DNA of 64,000 nucleotides from Deltaproteobacteria bacterium. Lineage in GTDB: Bacteria > Desulfobacterota > Binatia > UBA1149 > SPBQ01. Both the position numbers and the translations under genes were made by a program. Where the stretch lies: NCBI GenBank assembly GCA_029262375.1, contig JAJCZM010000044.1, positions 124,001-188,000 on the forward strand, written 5' to 3'. Below, in pieces: positions 25,257-34,422 of the stretch (position 1 is its first letter; every line of letters begins with the position of its first letter). The notes under the pieces were generated by a model, which saw nothing but the letters and a program-made list of their open reading frames with translations, made no database searches and had not been told where the DNA came from.

Positions 25257-26477
25257 TCAGAAGTATTCCTTCCATCTTCGCCAGAGCCAGTCGGGCATCA
25301 ATCTTGGTGTCAGCCCCTTGAGCGCGCCGTGACTGAGATCGCTGGAACGCAGTCCCTTGGCCAATCCGACGGCGGTCGACCACGACGGGTCGTCGATTTC
25401 GTCGGTCAGACCGACCACCCCCGTCGGCTCGCCCAGACGAACCGGCATTCCCATTACCTGCGACGCGACGGACACGATGCCGGGCATCATCGCCGCGCCC
25501 CCGGTCAATACGACGCCCGAGGTCAGCATTTCGGCGTAGCCGCTGCGTCCGACACTCTCGAGCACCATTTCAAAGATTTCCTCGATACGCGGTTGGATGA
25601 TCTCGGCCACCAAGCGCCGACTGACCACGCGCGGCTCCCGGCCGCCGATTCCGGTAACCTCTACCGGCGTCGAGCCATCTACGTCCGCCACGTCGGCGGC
25701 ACCGTCATGCAACTTGATCGCTTCCGCCTCACGCATCGACGTTTCGAGGCACTGAGAGAGATCGCGCGTCACGTGCAGCCCGGCGACCGTCAACACGCCG
25801 CTGTGGACCACGCTACCAGCGTGGTAGACGGAAATATCGACCGTGCCCGCGCCGAAATCGACGACCGCCACACCGAGGTCCTTTTCCTCTTGATCGAGGA
25901 TGGCTTCTCCCGACGCCAGCGGCGAGGCGATCAGCCCGGCGACGCTCAGTCCCGCCTTATTGCAACACTTTTTGATGTTCCCCAGGGCTGACTCGCACGA
26001 TGAAATGACGTGCAGGTTGGCCTCGAGCCGTACACCGCTCATGCCCACGGGATCCATGATCCCGCTTTGCCCATCGACGATGTATTCGCGGCAAAGGAGA
26101 TGAAGAATGCATTGCTCAGCCGGCAACGGCACGGCCTGCGCAGCCTCGATCACACGTCGCGCCGCACCGGGCGAAACCTCGCCGTTATCGATTGCGACCA
26201 CGCCGTGGCTATTGCTGCCGCGCAGATGGTTGCCGGACACGGACACGGTGACTTGATGGATCTGGCAGCCGGCCATGAGCTCGGCTTCGCTCAGGGCGAC
26301 GCTGATATCTTGCGTCGTCTTCTCGACGTCGCTCAGCCGGCCTTTCTTGATGCCGCGAGAGACGCTGCTGCCGACACCGAGAATCTCCAGGCCCGCGTCG
26401 GTGTGCTCGGCGATCACCATCGCGACCTTTTGAGTGCCGATATCCAACCCGGCCAGGATTGAGTTCTTCTTAGCCAC
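25257..26477 (-). CDS. ftsA: Cell division protein FtsA
   Basis: 406 residues. Actin-fold ATPase that tethers FtsZ to the membrane and recruits the divisome. Phosphate-binding LDIGTQKVAMVIAE at the N-terminus, SHS2 (1C) domain, VVDFGAGTVDISVYHAG (phosphate 2), TGGAAMMPGI (adenosine motif). The C-terminal membrane-targeting helix reads LPDWLWRRWKEYF-like (the actual end is PDWLWRRWKEYF). The GTG start overlaps the ftsQ stop by 8 bp (GTGGCTAA). It lies between ftsQ and ftsZ, the canonical order. Confidence 0.97.
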   Translation of the reverse strand: MAKKNSILAGLDIGTQKVAMVIAEHTDAGLEILGVGSSVSRGIKKGRLSDVEKTTQDISVALSEAELMAGCQIHQVTVSVSGNHLRGSNSHGVVAIDNGEVSPGAARRVIEAAQAVPLPAEQCILHLLCREYIVDGQSGIMDPVGMSGVRLEANLHVISSCESALGNIKKCCNKAGLSVAGLIASPLASGEAILDQEEKDLGVAVVDFGAGTVDISVYHAGSVVHSGVLTVAGLHVTRDLSQCLETSMREAEAIKLHDGAADVADVDGSTPVEVTGIGGREPRVVSRRLVAEIIQPRIEEIFEMVLESVGRSGYAEMLTSGVVLTGGAAMMPGIVSVASQVMGMPVRLGEPTGVVGLTDEIDDPSWSTAVGLAKGLRSSDLSHGALKGLTPRLMPDWLWRRWKEYF

Positions 26478-27324
26478 GGTCGTTCAAGCCTCTGGCGCGC
26501 GTCTCTGCCTCACGGCTTGCCAACATCGAGAGCACGCGATCGCGGCCGCCTTTCGCGGTCCTGAGAATCGCGCGATCAGGAAAGGAAAGGTCGATCTCTT
26601 CGACCACGCCCGGCGCCTCTGGCAACCGTTCGAGCGTCATCCGCAGCGTTTTAGCCTGGAGTTTGCTTTCTGCGGCGTCGCCGAGCTTTACGGCCACCGT
26701 CCACGAATCGGGATAGAGCCAAAAATTGCGATCATGGTCGATGTGCAGCTCCGAGACGCGAACGCCTTCGTCGCTCAGCGCCGCGAGTACGCCGAGCGCG
26801 TTGTAAAGCGTCGTGATCTGCGCGCTGCGAGAACCAAGCTCGTTCCATCCGGTGATGTAGGGAAGATCTGGATAGCGCAGCGCACCTTCTTCTCGGTACA
26901 CGACGCCGGAACCGTCGATCAGATACGGGCCGGAGTCCGACATCGTCGCCGCCACGGCCACCCGGCGCTTCACGTTGACGCTCACTCGGTCGGGAAATCG
27001 CCTGGAAACTCGCGCAGAACGAACCCAGTCGGCCGATTCGAGCTCGGCGGTCGCACGCTCGGCGTCAACGTTCCACAGGCTCGTGCCCGCATACAGACCG
27101 GCGCGTGCAGCGAGCGATTCGGCGGTCGCGCTATCGGTGTCGCAGGCCACGCGGACGGTCTTCAATTTGAAGTAAGGATGATCGACGACGCGCGGGAGCG
27201 CGTGGGCGAACGAACCGTAGCCGGCAGCCGCGGCCACGAGCGATACGGCGCCGACGCCGAGCAAGATGCGCCCCCAGCCCGAAATGTCGCTCTTCAGCTT
27301 ACGAAGGAACGGCCGAAGCCTCAT
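26470..27324 (-). CDS. ftsQ: Cell division protein FtsQ
   Basis: 284 residues. Bitopic inner-membrane protein: basic cytoplasmic start (MRLRPFLRKLK), one membrane helix near residues 22-42, then the POTRA domain (VVDHPYFKLKTVRV) and the FtsQ beta domain (WVRSARVSRRFPDRVSVNVKRRVAVA). It connects FtsB/FtsL and early divisome proteins. The ATG has a GGGGGAG site and overlaps the end of murB by 26 bp. No ddl gene separates murB and ftsQ, unlike in many dcw clusters. Confidence 0.92.
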   Translation of the reverse strand: MRLRPFLRKLKSDISGWGRILLGVGAVSLVAAAAGYGSFAHALPRVVDHPYFKLKTVRVACDTDSATAESLAARAGLYAGTSLWNVDAERATAELESADWVRSARVSRRFPDRVSVNVKRRVAVAATMSDSGPYLIDGSGVVYREEGALRYPDLPYITGWNELGSRSAQITTLYNALGVLAALSDEGVRVSELHIDHDRNFWLYPDSWTVAVKLGDAAESKLQAKTLRMTLERLPEAPGVVEEIDLSFPDRAILRTAKGGRDRVLSMLASREAETRARGLNDRG

Positions 27325-28273
27325 TCCACTCCCCCACCAACTTCACTTCCGGCTCCAACCAAATGCCACACTTCTGCCAAACGCCCTCTTGCACCAAATG
27401 CATGAGCGCACGTACGTCAGCCGCCTTCGCCCCCCCCAGATTCACGATGAAATTACCGTGATCGGGCGAGATCCGAGCGTTACCTACAACAGTACCGCGC
27501 AAACCGGCCTGTTCGATCAGCTTGCCGGCGTAGTTCCCGGAAGGGTTCTTAAAGATGGAGCCCGCGTTCGGATAACCCGACGGCTGCTTGCGCTTGCGCT
27601 TCGCCTGGACCGACTCCACAACTCCCTTCAACCTCTCTACTGAGGCGCGCCGCAAGCTGAACGAGACCGAGGTTATCATGACATCGACGTCCAGTTCCAG
27701 GCGCCGGTAAGAGAAATCCAACTGTGAACGATCCAACCGAACGACATCGCCCGTCATCGTCACACCTTCGGCGCCTATGATCGTAGAACTTAGCTCACCG
27801 CCGAACGCACCGGCATTCATTAACGCACCACCGCCTACGGTTCCCGGTATCCCGGCAGCGAATTCGATCCCGCCCCAACCCAGTTCGACGGCTTCTGACA
27901 CGAAGCGTCCGAGACTACTCGCCGCACCGGTGCGGACGGTGACCTTTCCAGCTTTTGCAGGTTCGTCGGACTGCGATTCGCCCCACTCACGGTAGTCGAA
28001 CGCACGTCCGAGGCGCACGACCAGTCCGCGAACTCCGGCATCCGAAATCAGCAGATTCGTTCCGCCGCCAAGGCGCGTAACGGGAATACCCAGCTGAACG
28101 GCCGTCGAGAAAGCCAAGGAAATGGCTTCGACCGACGGAGGAATGAGCAGGAGATCGGCCGGTCCACCAATCCGAAAGGAAGCATATCGCCGCAGGGATT
28201 CGTCGGCGCGCAGACCCGCACCGGCCACCGGTGCGACGATTCGAAGGAACTCGGTATGCGCGTCAGCCGACAA
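27299..28273 (-). CDS. murB: MurB, UDP-N-acetylenolpyruvoylglucosamine reductase
   Basis: FAD-dependent reduction of the MurA product to UDP-MurNAc. Motifs: SFRIGGPADLLL and GGGTNLLISDAGVRGLV (FAD site), FAAGIPGTVGGGALMNAGAFGGE, the proton-donor serine in AGSIFKNP, and the C-terminal catalytic Glu in LEPEVKL. It is the short type II enzyme (no third-domain loop). The frame is open far into murC (to 28480), but those residues are foreign. The likely start is TTG 28273, overlapping the murC stop by 11 bp, or GTG 28228; neither has a clear ribosome site. Confidence 0.94.
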   Translation of the reverse strand: MSADAHTEFLRIVAPVAGAGLRADESLRRYASFRIGGPADLLLIPPSVEAISLAFSTAVQLGIPVTRLGGGTNLLISDAGVRGLVVRLGRAFDYREWGESQSDEPAKAGKVTVRTGAASSLGRFVSEAVELGWGGIEFAAGIPGTVGGGALMNAGAFGGELSSTIIGAEGVTMTGDVVRLDRSQLDFSYRRLELDVDVMITSVSFSLRRASVERLKGVVESVQAKRKRKQPSGYPNAGSIFKNPSGNYAGKLIEQAGLRGTVVGNARISPDHGNFIVNLGGAKAADVRALMHLVQEGVWQKCGIWLEPEVKLVGEWNEASAVPS

Positions 28274-29711
28274 GCCGATCGAGGAGTTTGGGGCCCAAGC
28301 GCGTGATATCACCCGCCCCCAAGGTGATGACGACATCACCCTCGTTGAGGTGTTCGAGTACGGCTTGGGCGAGTGTCTCGCCGGAGGCCGCATAGACTGC
28401 GTTGCCCTTGTGCTGCCGGGCGACGGCCTCGGCCAACTGTTCGCCGGATATTCCGTCGATCGCGTCCTCACCGGCTGCATAGATGTCGGTGACTACGACG
28501 AAGTCGGCATCCTCGAACGCACGAGAGAACTCCGCGAACAGATCTTCGGTGCGCGAGTAACGATGGGGCTGAAATACCGCAACGATCCGACGATCGAAGG
28601 CGTTGCGCGCAGCCGAAAGGGTCGCCTTGATCTCGGTAGGGTGATGGCCGTAGTCGTCGATCACGGTGACGCCGCCGGCGTCACCTTTGTGCTCGAATCG
28701 GCGCATGATGCCCTCGAACTCAGAGAGTGCGGCGACGCTTCGCTCGAAGGGAATTCCGAACTCGGCCGCCACAGCGATGGCTGCCAACGCGTTGAGTACG
28801 GAATGCGTACCAGGCATCGCGACGCGGGCACGACCCACAGCGACTCCGCGCACCAGCACCTCGAACGTCGTCGCCAGTCCCTCATAGCGAATGTCGGCCG
28901 CGCAGAAATCGTGATCGAGCGACGTGCCGTAGGTCAGATAGCGTTTCTTCACGCGACCCAGCAAGGCCGTGATGTGTTCATCGTCACCGCAGAGGATGGC
29001 GCGCCCGAAGAACGGCGTCGCATTGATGAACTCGATGTAGGCGTCCACGAGGCGCTCCATCGTGCCGTAATAGTTCATGTGCTCGCGATCGATATTGGTG
29101 ACGACCGAGATCGTCGGCCGCAGAAGCAGAAAACTACCGTCGCTCTCGTCGGCCTCGGCGACCATGTATCGCGACGTTCCCAACCGAGCATTGGTCCCGC
29201 CCAGAGACTTCAAGCGACCGCCGATCACGACCGTCGGATCGACGCCGCCGCCCGCCAGAGTTGCCGCGACCAGCGAAGTCGTCGTGGTCTTGCCGTGCGC
29301 ACCGGCGACGGCGATACCGCACTTCACACGCATGAGCTCGGCCAGCATCTCCGCTCTCGGAATCACCGGGATGCGCATACGCCGCGCGGCACGAACCTCT
29401 GGGTTGGCATCGTCCACCGCGGACGACACAACGACCACGTCGACGTCGCTGTCGATGGATTCTTCGCTGTGGCCACGCGCGACGTCCGCGCCCAGCCCCG
29501 CGAGACGATGCGTGATTTCACTCTCGCCGAGATCGGAACCGGATACGCGATAACCGAGCGTGATCAGCACTTCAGCGATCCCGCTCATACCGATGCCGCC
29601 GATGCCTACGAAATGGATGCGGCCGAGCGCCCTCGCGGGCGCGGGTGCCCCGTGGGGTAGGTCAATACCCTCCCAAAGAGGTGAAACGTCGAGTTCCGAT
29701 CCGATGCTCAT
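28263..29711 (-). CDS. murC: MurC, UDP-N-acetylmuramate--L-alanine ligase
   Basis: 482 residues. ATP-dependent addition of L-Ala to UDP-MurNAc. N-terminal UDP-binding Rossmann motif HFVGIGGIGMSGIAEVL, the P-loop AGAHGKTTTTSL, central NIDREHMNYYG, and DDYGHHPTEIKATL plus FQPHRYSRTEDLF typical of MurC. Starts with ATGA overlapping the murG stop (29708-29711). It feeds MurD. Confidence 0.97.
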   Translation of the reverse strand: MSIGSELDVSPLWEGIDLPHGAPAPARALGRIHFVGIGGIGMSGIAEVLITLGYRVSGSDLGESEITHRLAGLGADVARGHSEESIDSDVDVVVVSSAVDDANPEVRAARRMRIPVIPRAEMLAELMRVKCGIAVAGAHGKTTTTSLVAATLAGGGVDPTVVIGGRLKSLGGTNARLGTSRYMVAEADESDGSFLLLRPTISVVTNIDREHMNYYGTMERLVDAYIEFINATPFFGRAILCGDDEHITALLGRVKKRYLTYGTSLDHDFCAADIRYEGLATTFEVLVRGVAVGRARVAMPGTHSVLNALAAIAVAAEFGIPFERSVAALSEFEGIMRRFEHKGDAGGVTVIDDYGHHPTEIKATLSAARNAFDRRIVAVFQPHRYSRTEDLFAEFSRAFEDADFVVVTDIYAAGEDAIDGISGEQLAEAVARQHKGNAVYAASGETLAQAVLEHLNEGDVVITLGAGDITRLGPKLLDRLVG

Positions 29712-30778
29712 GATGGTGGGGCTGCCTGCTGGAGCACGTCCAACACGGCCGCCGCCGCACCAGGCCGGTACAGGGCTGAGGCCTTGGCGCCCATCGAGTC
29801 TAACGATTCAGGTTGGTCGAGCAACCGACGTACCGTTTCGTACACCCGGGTCGCGGTGCTCTCGTCATCGGCCACCAGCACCGCCGCGCCGGCTTCTTCG
29901 AGCGCGCGCGCATTGGCGGTTTGATGGTCTCCCGCGGCCTGAGGGAAGGGGATCAGCAAGGAAGGCGTCGCAGTGGCTTCGAGTTCGGCAACGGTAGTCG
30001 CCCCCGATCTGCAGATCGCCAAGCGCGCGTTGCGATACGCCTCGGCCATATCATCGATGAACACGCAGACGTCGACGTCGAGCCGGGCCTGCGCGTAGCA
30101 CGCGCAGGTCTCGTCGTAGCTCAACGTCCCCGTTTGATGAACGACGGGAGGTAGTGCGCGCTCAGCGCCCAAGCGAACCAGCGCCTGCGCTACCGCACGA
30201 TTCATCGTACGCGCGCCACCGCTGCCGCCGAACACGAGCAATCCCGCGGCGGGGCGGGTGCGCTCGAGCCCGTCGAGTTCCATGCGGACCGGGTTGCCGG
30301 TAAGTCGCGCACGGCCCTTTGGCAGATGCCGGGCCGTATCTTCGAAACTGGTGCAGACGTGCGTCGCGAAGCGCGAGAGAACGCGGTTGGACATGCCCGG
30401 CTCGCGGTTCTGCTCCATCAAAACAACGGGAACGCCCGCGAGCTTGGCGGCAACCACGGCCGAAGCGGATGCGTATCCGCCCAAGCCGAGCACGACGTCG
30501 ATCTCGCGTCGACGCAGCTCACGGCGCGCGCTGCCGACCGCGCCGGCCAGAATCGACAGTGCGCGCGCCGCCGCCAGCGGGCTACGACCGCGCATCCCCT
30601 CGAGCGGCTGTGCAACGAGTTCGTAGCCACGCGCGGGAACGATTCGGGATTCGATGCCACGCTGCGCACCGAAAAAGACGACATCGCGCGCAACGCCGCG
30701 CTCGCGCGCCAGATCGGCAACGGCCAGTCCGGGGAACAGATGCCCACCGGTACCTCCGCCGGCAACAGCGAGCTTCAC
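29708..30778 (-). CDS. murG: MurG, lipid II synthase (UDP-GlcNAc transferase)
   Basis: 356 residues. GT-B glycosyltransferase at the cytoplasmic membrane face that adds GlcNAc to lipid I. GGGTGGHLFPGLAVA near the start, MEQNREPGMSNRVLSRF, the donor-site GGSGGARTMNRAV, and ...ICRSGATTVAELEA with PFPQAAGDHQTANA. Its GTG start overlaps the ftsW stop (GTGA) and its stop overlaps murC (ATGA), so it is translationally coupled on both sides. Confidence 0.97.
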   Translation of the reverse strand: MKLAVAGGGTGGHLFPGLAVADLARERGVARDVVFFGAQRGIESRIVPARGYELVAQPLEGMRGRSPLAAARALSILAGAVGSARRELRRREIDVVLGLGGYASASAVVAAKLAGVPVVLMEQNREPGMSNRVLSRFATHVCTSFEDTARHLPKGRARLTGNPVRMELDGLERTRPAAGLLVFGGSGGARTMNRAVAQALVRLGAERALPPVVHQTGTLSYDETCACYAQARLDVDVCVFIDDMAEAYRNARLAICRSGATTVAELEATATPSLLIPFPQAAGDHQTANARALEEAGAAVLVADDESTATRVYETVRRLLDQPESLDSMGAKASALYRPGAAAAVLDVLQQAAPPS

Positions 30779-31914
30779 CGCTCTCGCAGCTCGCGTGAGA
30801 GCGACATGAGAATTCCGATGAGTGCGAGCGAGACCAACATCGAGGATCCGCCGTAGCTCAAGAACGGCAAGGCCAATCCTTTCGTCGGCAACATCCCGAC
30901 GACGACGCCCATATTGATCAGCGCCTGCAGCGCGATGGCGAGCGTGACACCCGCCGCCAGCAACTGTCCGAAGGCCTCGGGATGACGATTAGCGATACGG
31001 AATCCGCGGTAGGCCAACAAGCCGAACAGTATGACGATAACGACGGCGCCGAAGAGTCCGGCTTCTTCGCCGATGACTGCAAACACGAAGTCCGTGTGCG
31101 CCTCCGGCAACCAACCGGCCTTCTGCCGCGATGCACCGACACCAATTCCCGTTATGCCGCCCGAGCCAAAGGTGCGGTAGGACTGAATGAGCTGATAACA
31201 AGCCCCCGCCGGGTCTTCGCTAGGATCGAGGAAGCACAGGAATCGGCGCATACGATAGGGCTCGATCGCCACGGCGGTGACGATTGCGCCGACGCCCAAT
31301 CCGCCGAGCAGCCCAAGTTGCCAGGTGGGAACCCCTGCGAGGAACATCAACGCGATACCTAGTGCTCCGATCAACACGGCGGTTCCAAAATCGGGCTGCT
31401 TCATGAGCAGCAACACGAGCAGCAGGATCACTAATACGGTCGGGCCGATACCGTAACGCCAATCTTTGAGCTGCCCCGCCTTGCGCGTCAACGCTGCGGC
31501 GACGTAGATCACGAAGGCCACTTTGGCGAACTCGGCCGGTTGGAAATTGACCGGCCCCAGATCGACCCAACGACAGGCACCTTTCGTGCAGGTACCCAGC
31601 CCGGGAATCAACGGCAGCAACAACATGACGGCTGCCGCGATGAACAACGGCTGAGCGTAGCGCTCGAGGAGGTCGGAGCGGCAACGCGACAGCACGAACA
31701 TGCCGATCAGTCCGAGCACGACCGAAACGACGTGCTTCATGATCATCTGGTAGCCGTCGTCGAAATACTTCTCAGAGAGCCAGTACGTCGTATCGAAGAC
31801 CAGCAGCAAACCCATGATCAGAAAAAGGCCGGTGAGCGCGACTAGCCACGGATCGGGCTTGTCCGAAGACCGTACTCGGAGTTTTTGTCGCTGTTGTTTA
31901 CGCTTGGCCGCCAC
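30775..31914 (-). CDS. ftsW: FtsW, SEDS peptidoglycan glycosyltransferase
   Basis: 379 residues with about ten membrane helices. Polymerises lipid II at the septum with FtsI. Conserved SEDS sequences: NFQPAEFAKVAFVIYVA, MKQPDFGTAVLIG, the TDFVFAVIGEEAGLFGA segment with the catalytic-loop acid residues, and GLALPFLSYGGSSML near the end. The basic N-terminus is cytoplasmic. GTG start. The 62-bp gap to murD is the largest inside the cluster and contains a tandem repeat. Confidence 0.96.
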   Translation of the reverse strand: MAAKRKQQRQKLRVRSSDKPDPWLVALTGLFLIMGLLLVFDTTYWLSEKYFDDGYQMIMKHVVSVVLGLIGMFVLSRCRSDLLERYAQPLFIAAAVMLLLPLIPGLGTCTKGACRWVDLGPVNFQPAEFAKVAFVIYVAAALTRKAGQLKDWRYGIGPTVLVILLLVLLLMKQPDFGTAVLIGALGIALMFLAGVPTWQLGLLGGLGVGAIVTAVAIEPYRMRRFLCFLDPSEDPAGACYQLIQSYRTFGSGGITGIGVGASRQKAGWLPEAHTDFVFAVIGEEAGLFGAVVIVILFGLLAYRGFRIANRHPEAFGQLLAAGVTLAIALQALINMGVVVGMLPTKGLALPFLSYGGSSMLVSLALIGILMSLSRELRER

Positions 31915-31927
31915 TCGATCGTCCGCC

Positions 31928-31957
31928 TACCATCGTAAGCCGTACCATCGTACGCCT
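31928..31957. repeat. 15-bp imperfect tandem repeat between murD and ftsW
   Basis: TACCATCGTAAGCCG (31928-31942) is followed directly by TACCATCGTACGCCT (31943-31957), differing at two positions. It fills much of the only sizeable gap in the mur part of the cluster. Confidence 0.75.
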
Positions 31958-31976
31958 TACCTGGCGCCTGGTCTGT

Positions 31977-33344
31977 TCAGCCCGCCAGCCCTTCGACCAT
32001 CGCCACGAAAGCCCTTCCGCGTTCGGCGTAACCCGAAAACTCGTCGAAACTCGCACACGCAGGAGCGAGCAACACGACATCGCCGACCTCGCTAGCATGC
32101 ACGGCATCTTCGAACGCCGCGCGCAGTGTGGGCTTGACCGTTGCCTGCGTCGGCGCCGTCCGCGCCGTCGCGGAGCCCGCGTCGGGATCAAATACTTGCG
32201 CGATCTGCGGCCCGGCTTCCCCGTAAGCGATGACTCGTTTTACACTTTTTGCGCTCGCCAAGGCACCGAACTGAGCACCCTTGGCTACGCCGCCAGCCAA
32301 CAGAATGACAGGCTTGTCGAAGGCTTCAAGGCTGCGAAGGGCTGCACCCACATTGGTGGCCTTGGAATCGTTCCAATACTCGACGCCATCGTGGCTCGCG
32401 ACCAGCGATAGCCGGTGCGCCAGCGGCTCGAAAGCCGCTACGCCCTCACGGATCGCAGCCGCAGAAACACCGAATCGCCGAGCCATCTCTGCCGCCGCCG
32501 CGACGTTGTCCCAATCGAAGGGGTTGGAAGGCCACCCGGACTCGAGAACGACTTCCCAACCGTCCTCACCGCGAAGCCGGCGATCGGCGACGACTGCGCT
32601 GAGCCCCCGAACCGACGGATCGGCGACGCCGCAGCCGAACGTTGTGACGCGCGCACGCATCGAATCGTCGACGAGGTCTTCCCACCAGTGATCGTCGCGG
32701 GCGAATACGACCCAATCGTCGCGGGTCATCCGAGCGAGCAGGGCCAACTTGGTGCGAGCGTAGCTCTCCATCGTCCCGTGGCGATCGAGATGATCGGCAG
32801 AGAGATTGAGAATCGCGGCGATCGTAGGATGCAGTTCACCGGGCCATTCGAGCTGAAAACTCGAGATCTCCACCACAACGGCGTCCCACTTGTGTCCGGC
32901 CGCCTCGCACAGAGGCCGACCGAGATTGCCGCCGACGAAGCAGTGCAATCCGGCCGCGCTGAGAATCTGGCCGAGCAGGGAGACCGTCGTGCTCTTGCCG
33001 TTGGTGCCGGTAACGGCGAGCAAGGGCGCAGCAATGTACTGGGCCGCGAAGGCGGGCTCGCCGAGGATCGCGAGATCCGCCGCGACCGCCGCGCGTAACA
33101 ATGGATGGTCTTTCGCGATGCCGGGACTGGTAACGACGCCGTCTACCTCCCGCAACCTTCGACCGGCTTCGTCTACGGACACAACCGTACAGGAAGAGGG
33201 TAGATCCGACGCGGCCGCACCGGCACGATCGTCGGCCGCCAACGTGCGTCCTCCGAGTCGGTCGACCAGATCGATGGCCGCACGACCGCTACCGCCGAGT
33301 CCGACGACGAGCACGCTGCCCGTTGCGTCTACGCGCGCAGCCAC
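31977..33344 (-). CDS. murD: MurD, UDP-N-acetylmuramoylalanine--D-glutamate ligase
   Basis: About 455 residues. Adds D-Glu to UDP-MurNAc-L-Ala. N-terminal VLVVGLGGSGRAAIDLV, P-loop AVTGTNGKSTTVSLL, NLSADHLDRHGTMESYARTK, WNDSKATN and the C-terminal LLAPACASFDEFSGYAERG are all MurD features. The open frame begins at 33383 within mraY; the GTG at 33344, one base after the mraY stop, gives the proper N-terminus. Confidence 0.96.
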   Translation of the reverse strand: MAARVDATGSVLVVGLGGSGRAAIDLVDRLGGRTLAADDRAGAAASDLPSSCTVVSVDEAGRRLREVDGVVTSPGIAKDHPLLRAAVAADLAILGEPAFAAQYIAAPLLAVTGTNGKSTTVSLLGQILSAAGLHCFVGGNLGRPLCEAAGHKWDAVVVEISSFQLEWPGELHPTIAAILNLSADHLDRHGTMESYARTKLALLARMTRDDWVVFARDDHWWEDLVDDSMRARVTTFGCGVADPSVRGLSAVVADRRLRGEDGWEVVLESGWPSNPFDWDNVAAAAEMARRFGVSAAAIREGVAAFEPLAHRLSLVASHDGVEYWNDSKATNVGAALRSLEAFDKPVILLAGGVAKGAQFGALASAKSVKRVIAYGEAGPQIAQVFDPDAGSATARTAPTQATVKPTLRAAFEDAVHASEVGDVVLLAPACASFDEFSGYAERGRAFVAMVEGLAG

Positions 33345-33345
33345 C

Positions 33346-34422
33346 TCACCGCAGCCTGAGCGTTGCCAAAGTTGCCAGCGCACAAAGCACGGAGATGATC
33401 CAGAACCGTACGATGATCAGTGGCTCGGGCCAGCCGAGTAGTTCGAAGTGATGATGGATGGGCGCCATGCGAAACACGCGCTTACCGCGAAGCTTGATCG
33501 ACGCCAGCTGGATGATGACCGACAAGGTCTCGACAACGAACACACCGCCGGCGATGAACAACAGCAGTTCGTTCTTCGAGATGACCGCGATCATCCCGAG
33601 TCCGCCGCCGAGTGCCAGCGAGCCTACGTCCCCCATGAACATCTGCGCCGGATAGGTATTGAACCATAGGAATCCCAGCGAGGCCGTGGACATGGCAGCA
33701 CATACGATCGCCAGCTCACTCGCACCGGGGACCGGTGTGATGAACAGATACGATGCCAGCTTCGCGTGCCCGGCGACATATGTGAGAATGCCGAACGTGG
33801 CCATCGTCGTCATGATCGGGCCGATCGCCAATCCATCGAGACCGTCGGTAAGATTTACGGCGTTTGACGTACCCACGATCACGGTCACGGCGAAGGGGAT
33901 GTAGAACCAGCCGAGATCCGGGTGAAGATTCTTGAAGAACGGGACTGACAACGTCGGCTCGAACCCGGGCGATAAGTACAGAAGCACGACGGCGACCGTT
34001 GCTATCAGGACCTGCCAGACGATCTTTGCGCGAGCGCTGACGCCGGCGTTCTTGCCCTGGCGCACTTTTCGATAATCGTCGATCGCGCCGAGCGCTCCGT
34101 ACCCCGTCAGCACCGAGATCGTCAGTAGCACGTAGGTGTTCGACAGGTCGCTCAGCAACAAGATGGCAAACAGCGACGACGCCAGGATCAGCACACCGCC
34201 CATCGTCGGCGTACCTTCCTTGGCGGCGTGTCCCTCGGGAGCGTATTCGCTGACCGGCTGGCCGTATTGCCCGGCACGAAGCACTCTTAGGAGACGCGGC
34301 CCGAACGCGAAGGCAACGAGTAGTGCGAGAATCGCGGCGAGCACACCGCGGAAGGTGGTGTATCGGACTACGTTGAAGATCGTGTAGTGCTCGGCCAGCG
34401 GTAGGAGCAGATGATAAATCAC
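33346..34422 (-). CDS. mraY: MraY, phospho-MurNAc-pentapeptide translocase
   Basis: 358 residues, matching E. coli MraY (360). Transfers phospho-MurNAc-pentapeptide to undecaprenyl phosphate, making lipid I. About ten membrane helices; FNVVRYTTFRG, KEGTPTMGGVLI, the DDYRKV acid motif, NAVNLTDGLDGLA and MAPIHHHFELLGWPE (the HHH motif). The start is GTG 34422, overlapping the murF stop (GTGA); the longer frame up to 34512 lies inside murF. Confidence 0.97.
   Translation of the reverse strand: MIYHLLLPLAEHYTIFNVVRYTTFRGVLAAILALLVAFAFGPRLLRVLRAGQYGQPVSEYAPEGHAAKEGTPTMGGVLILASSLFAILLLSDLSNTYVLLTISVLTGYGALGAIDDYRKVRQGKNAGVSARAKIVWQVLIATVAVVLLYLSPGFEPTLSVPFFKNLHPDLGWFYIPFAVTVIVGTSNAVNLTDGLDGLAIGPIMTTMATFGILTYVAGHAKLASYLFITPVPGASELAIVCAAMSTASLGFLWFNTYPAQMFMGDVGSLALGGGLGMIAVISKNELLLFIAGGVFVVETLSVIIQLASIKLRGKRVFRMAPIHHHFELLGWPEPLIIVRFWIISVLCALATLATLRLR

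Noticed and set aside
28122..29660. Long open frame on the plus strand opposite murC (512 codons)
   Set aside because: It is a GC-rich shadow of murC. Its translation is Arg/His/Asp-rich with no domain, whereas the minus strand encodes all MurC motifs.
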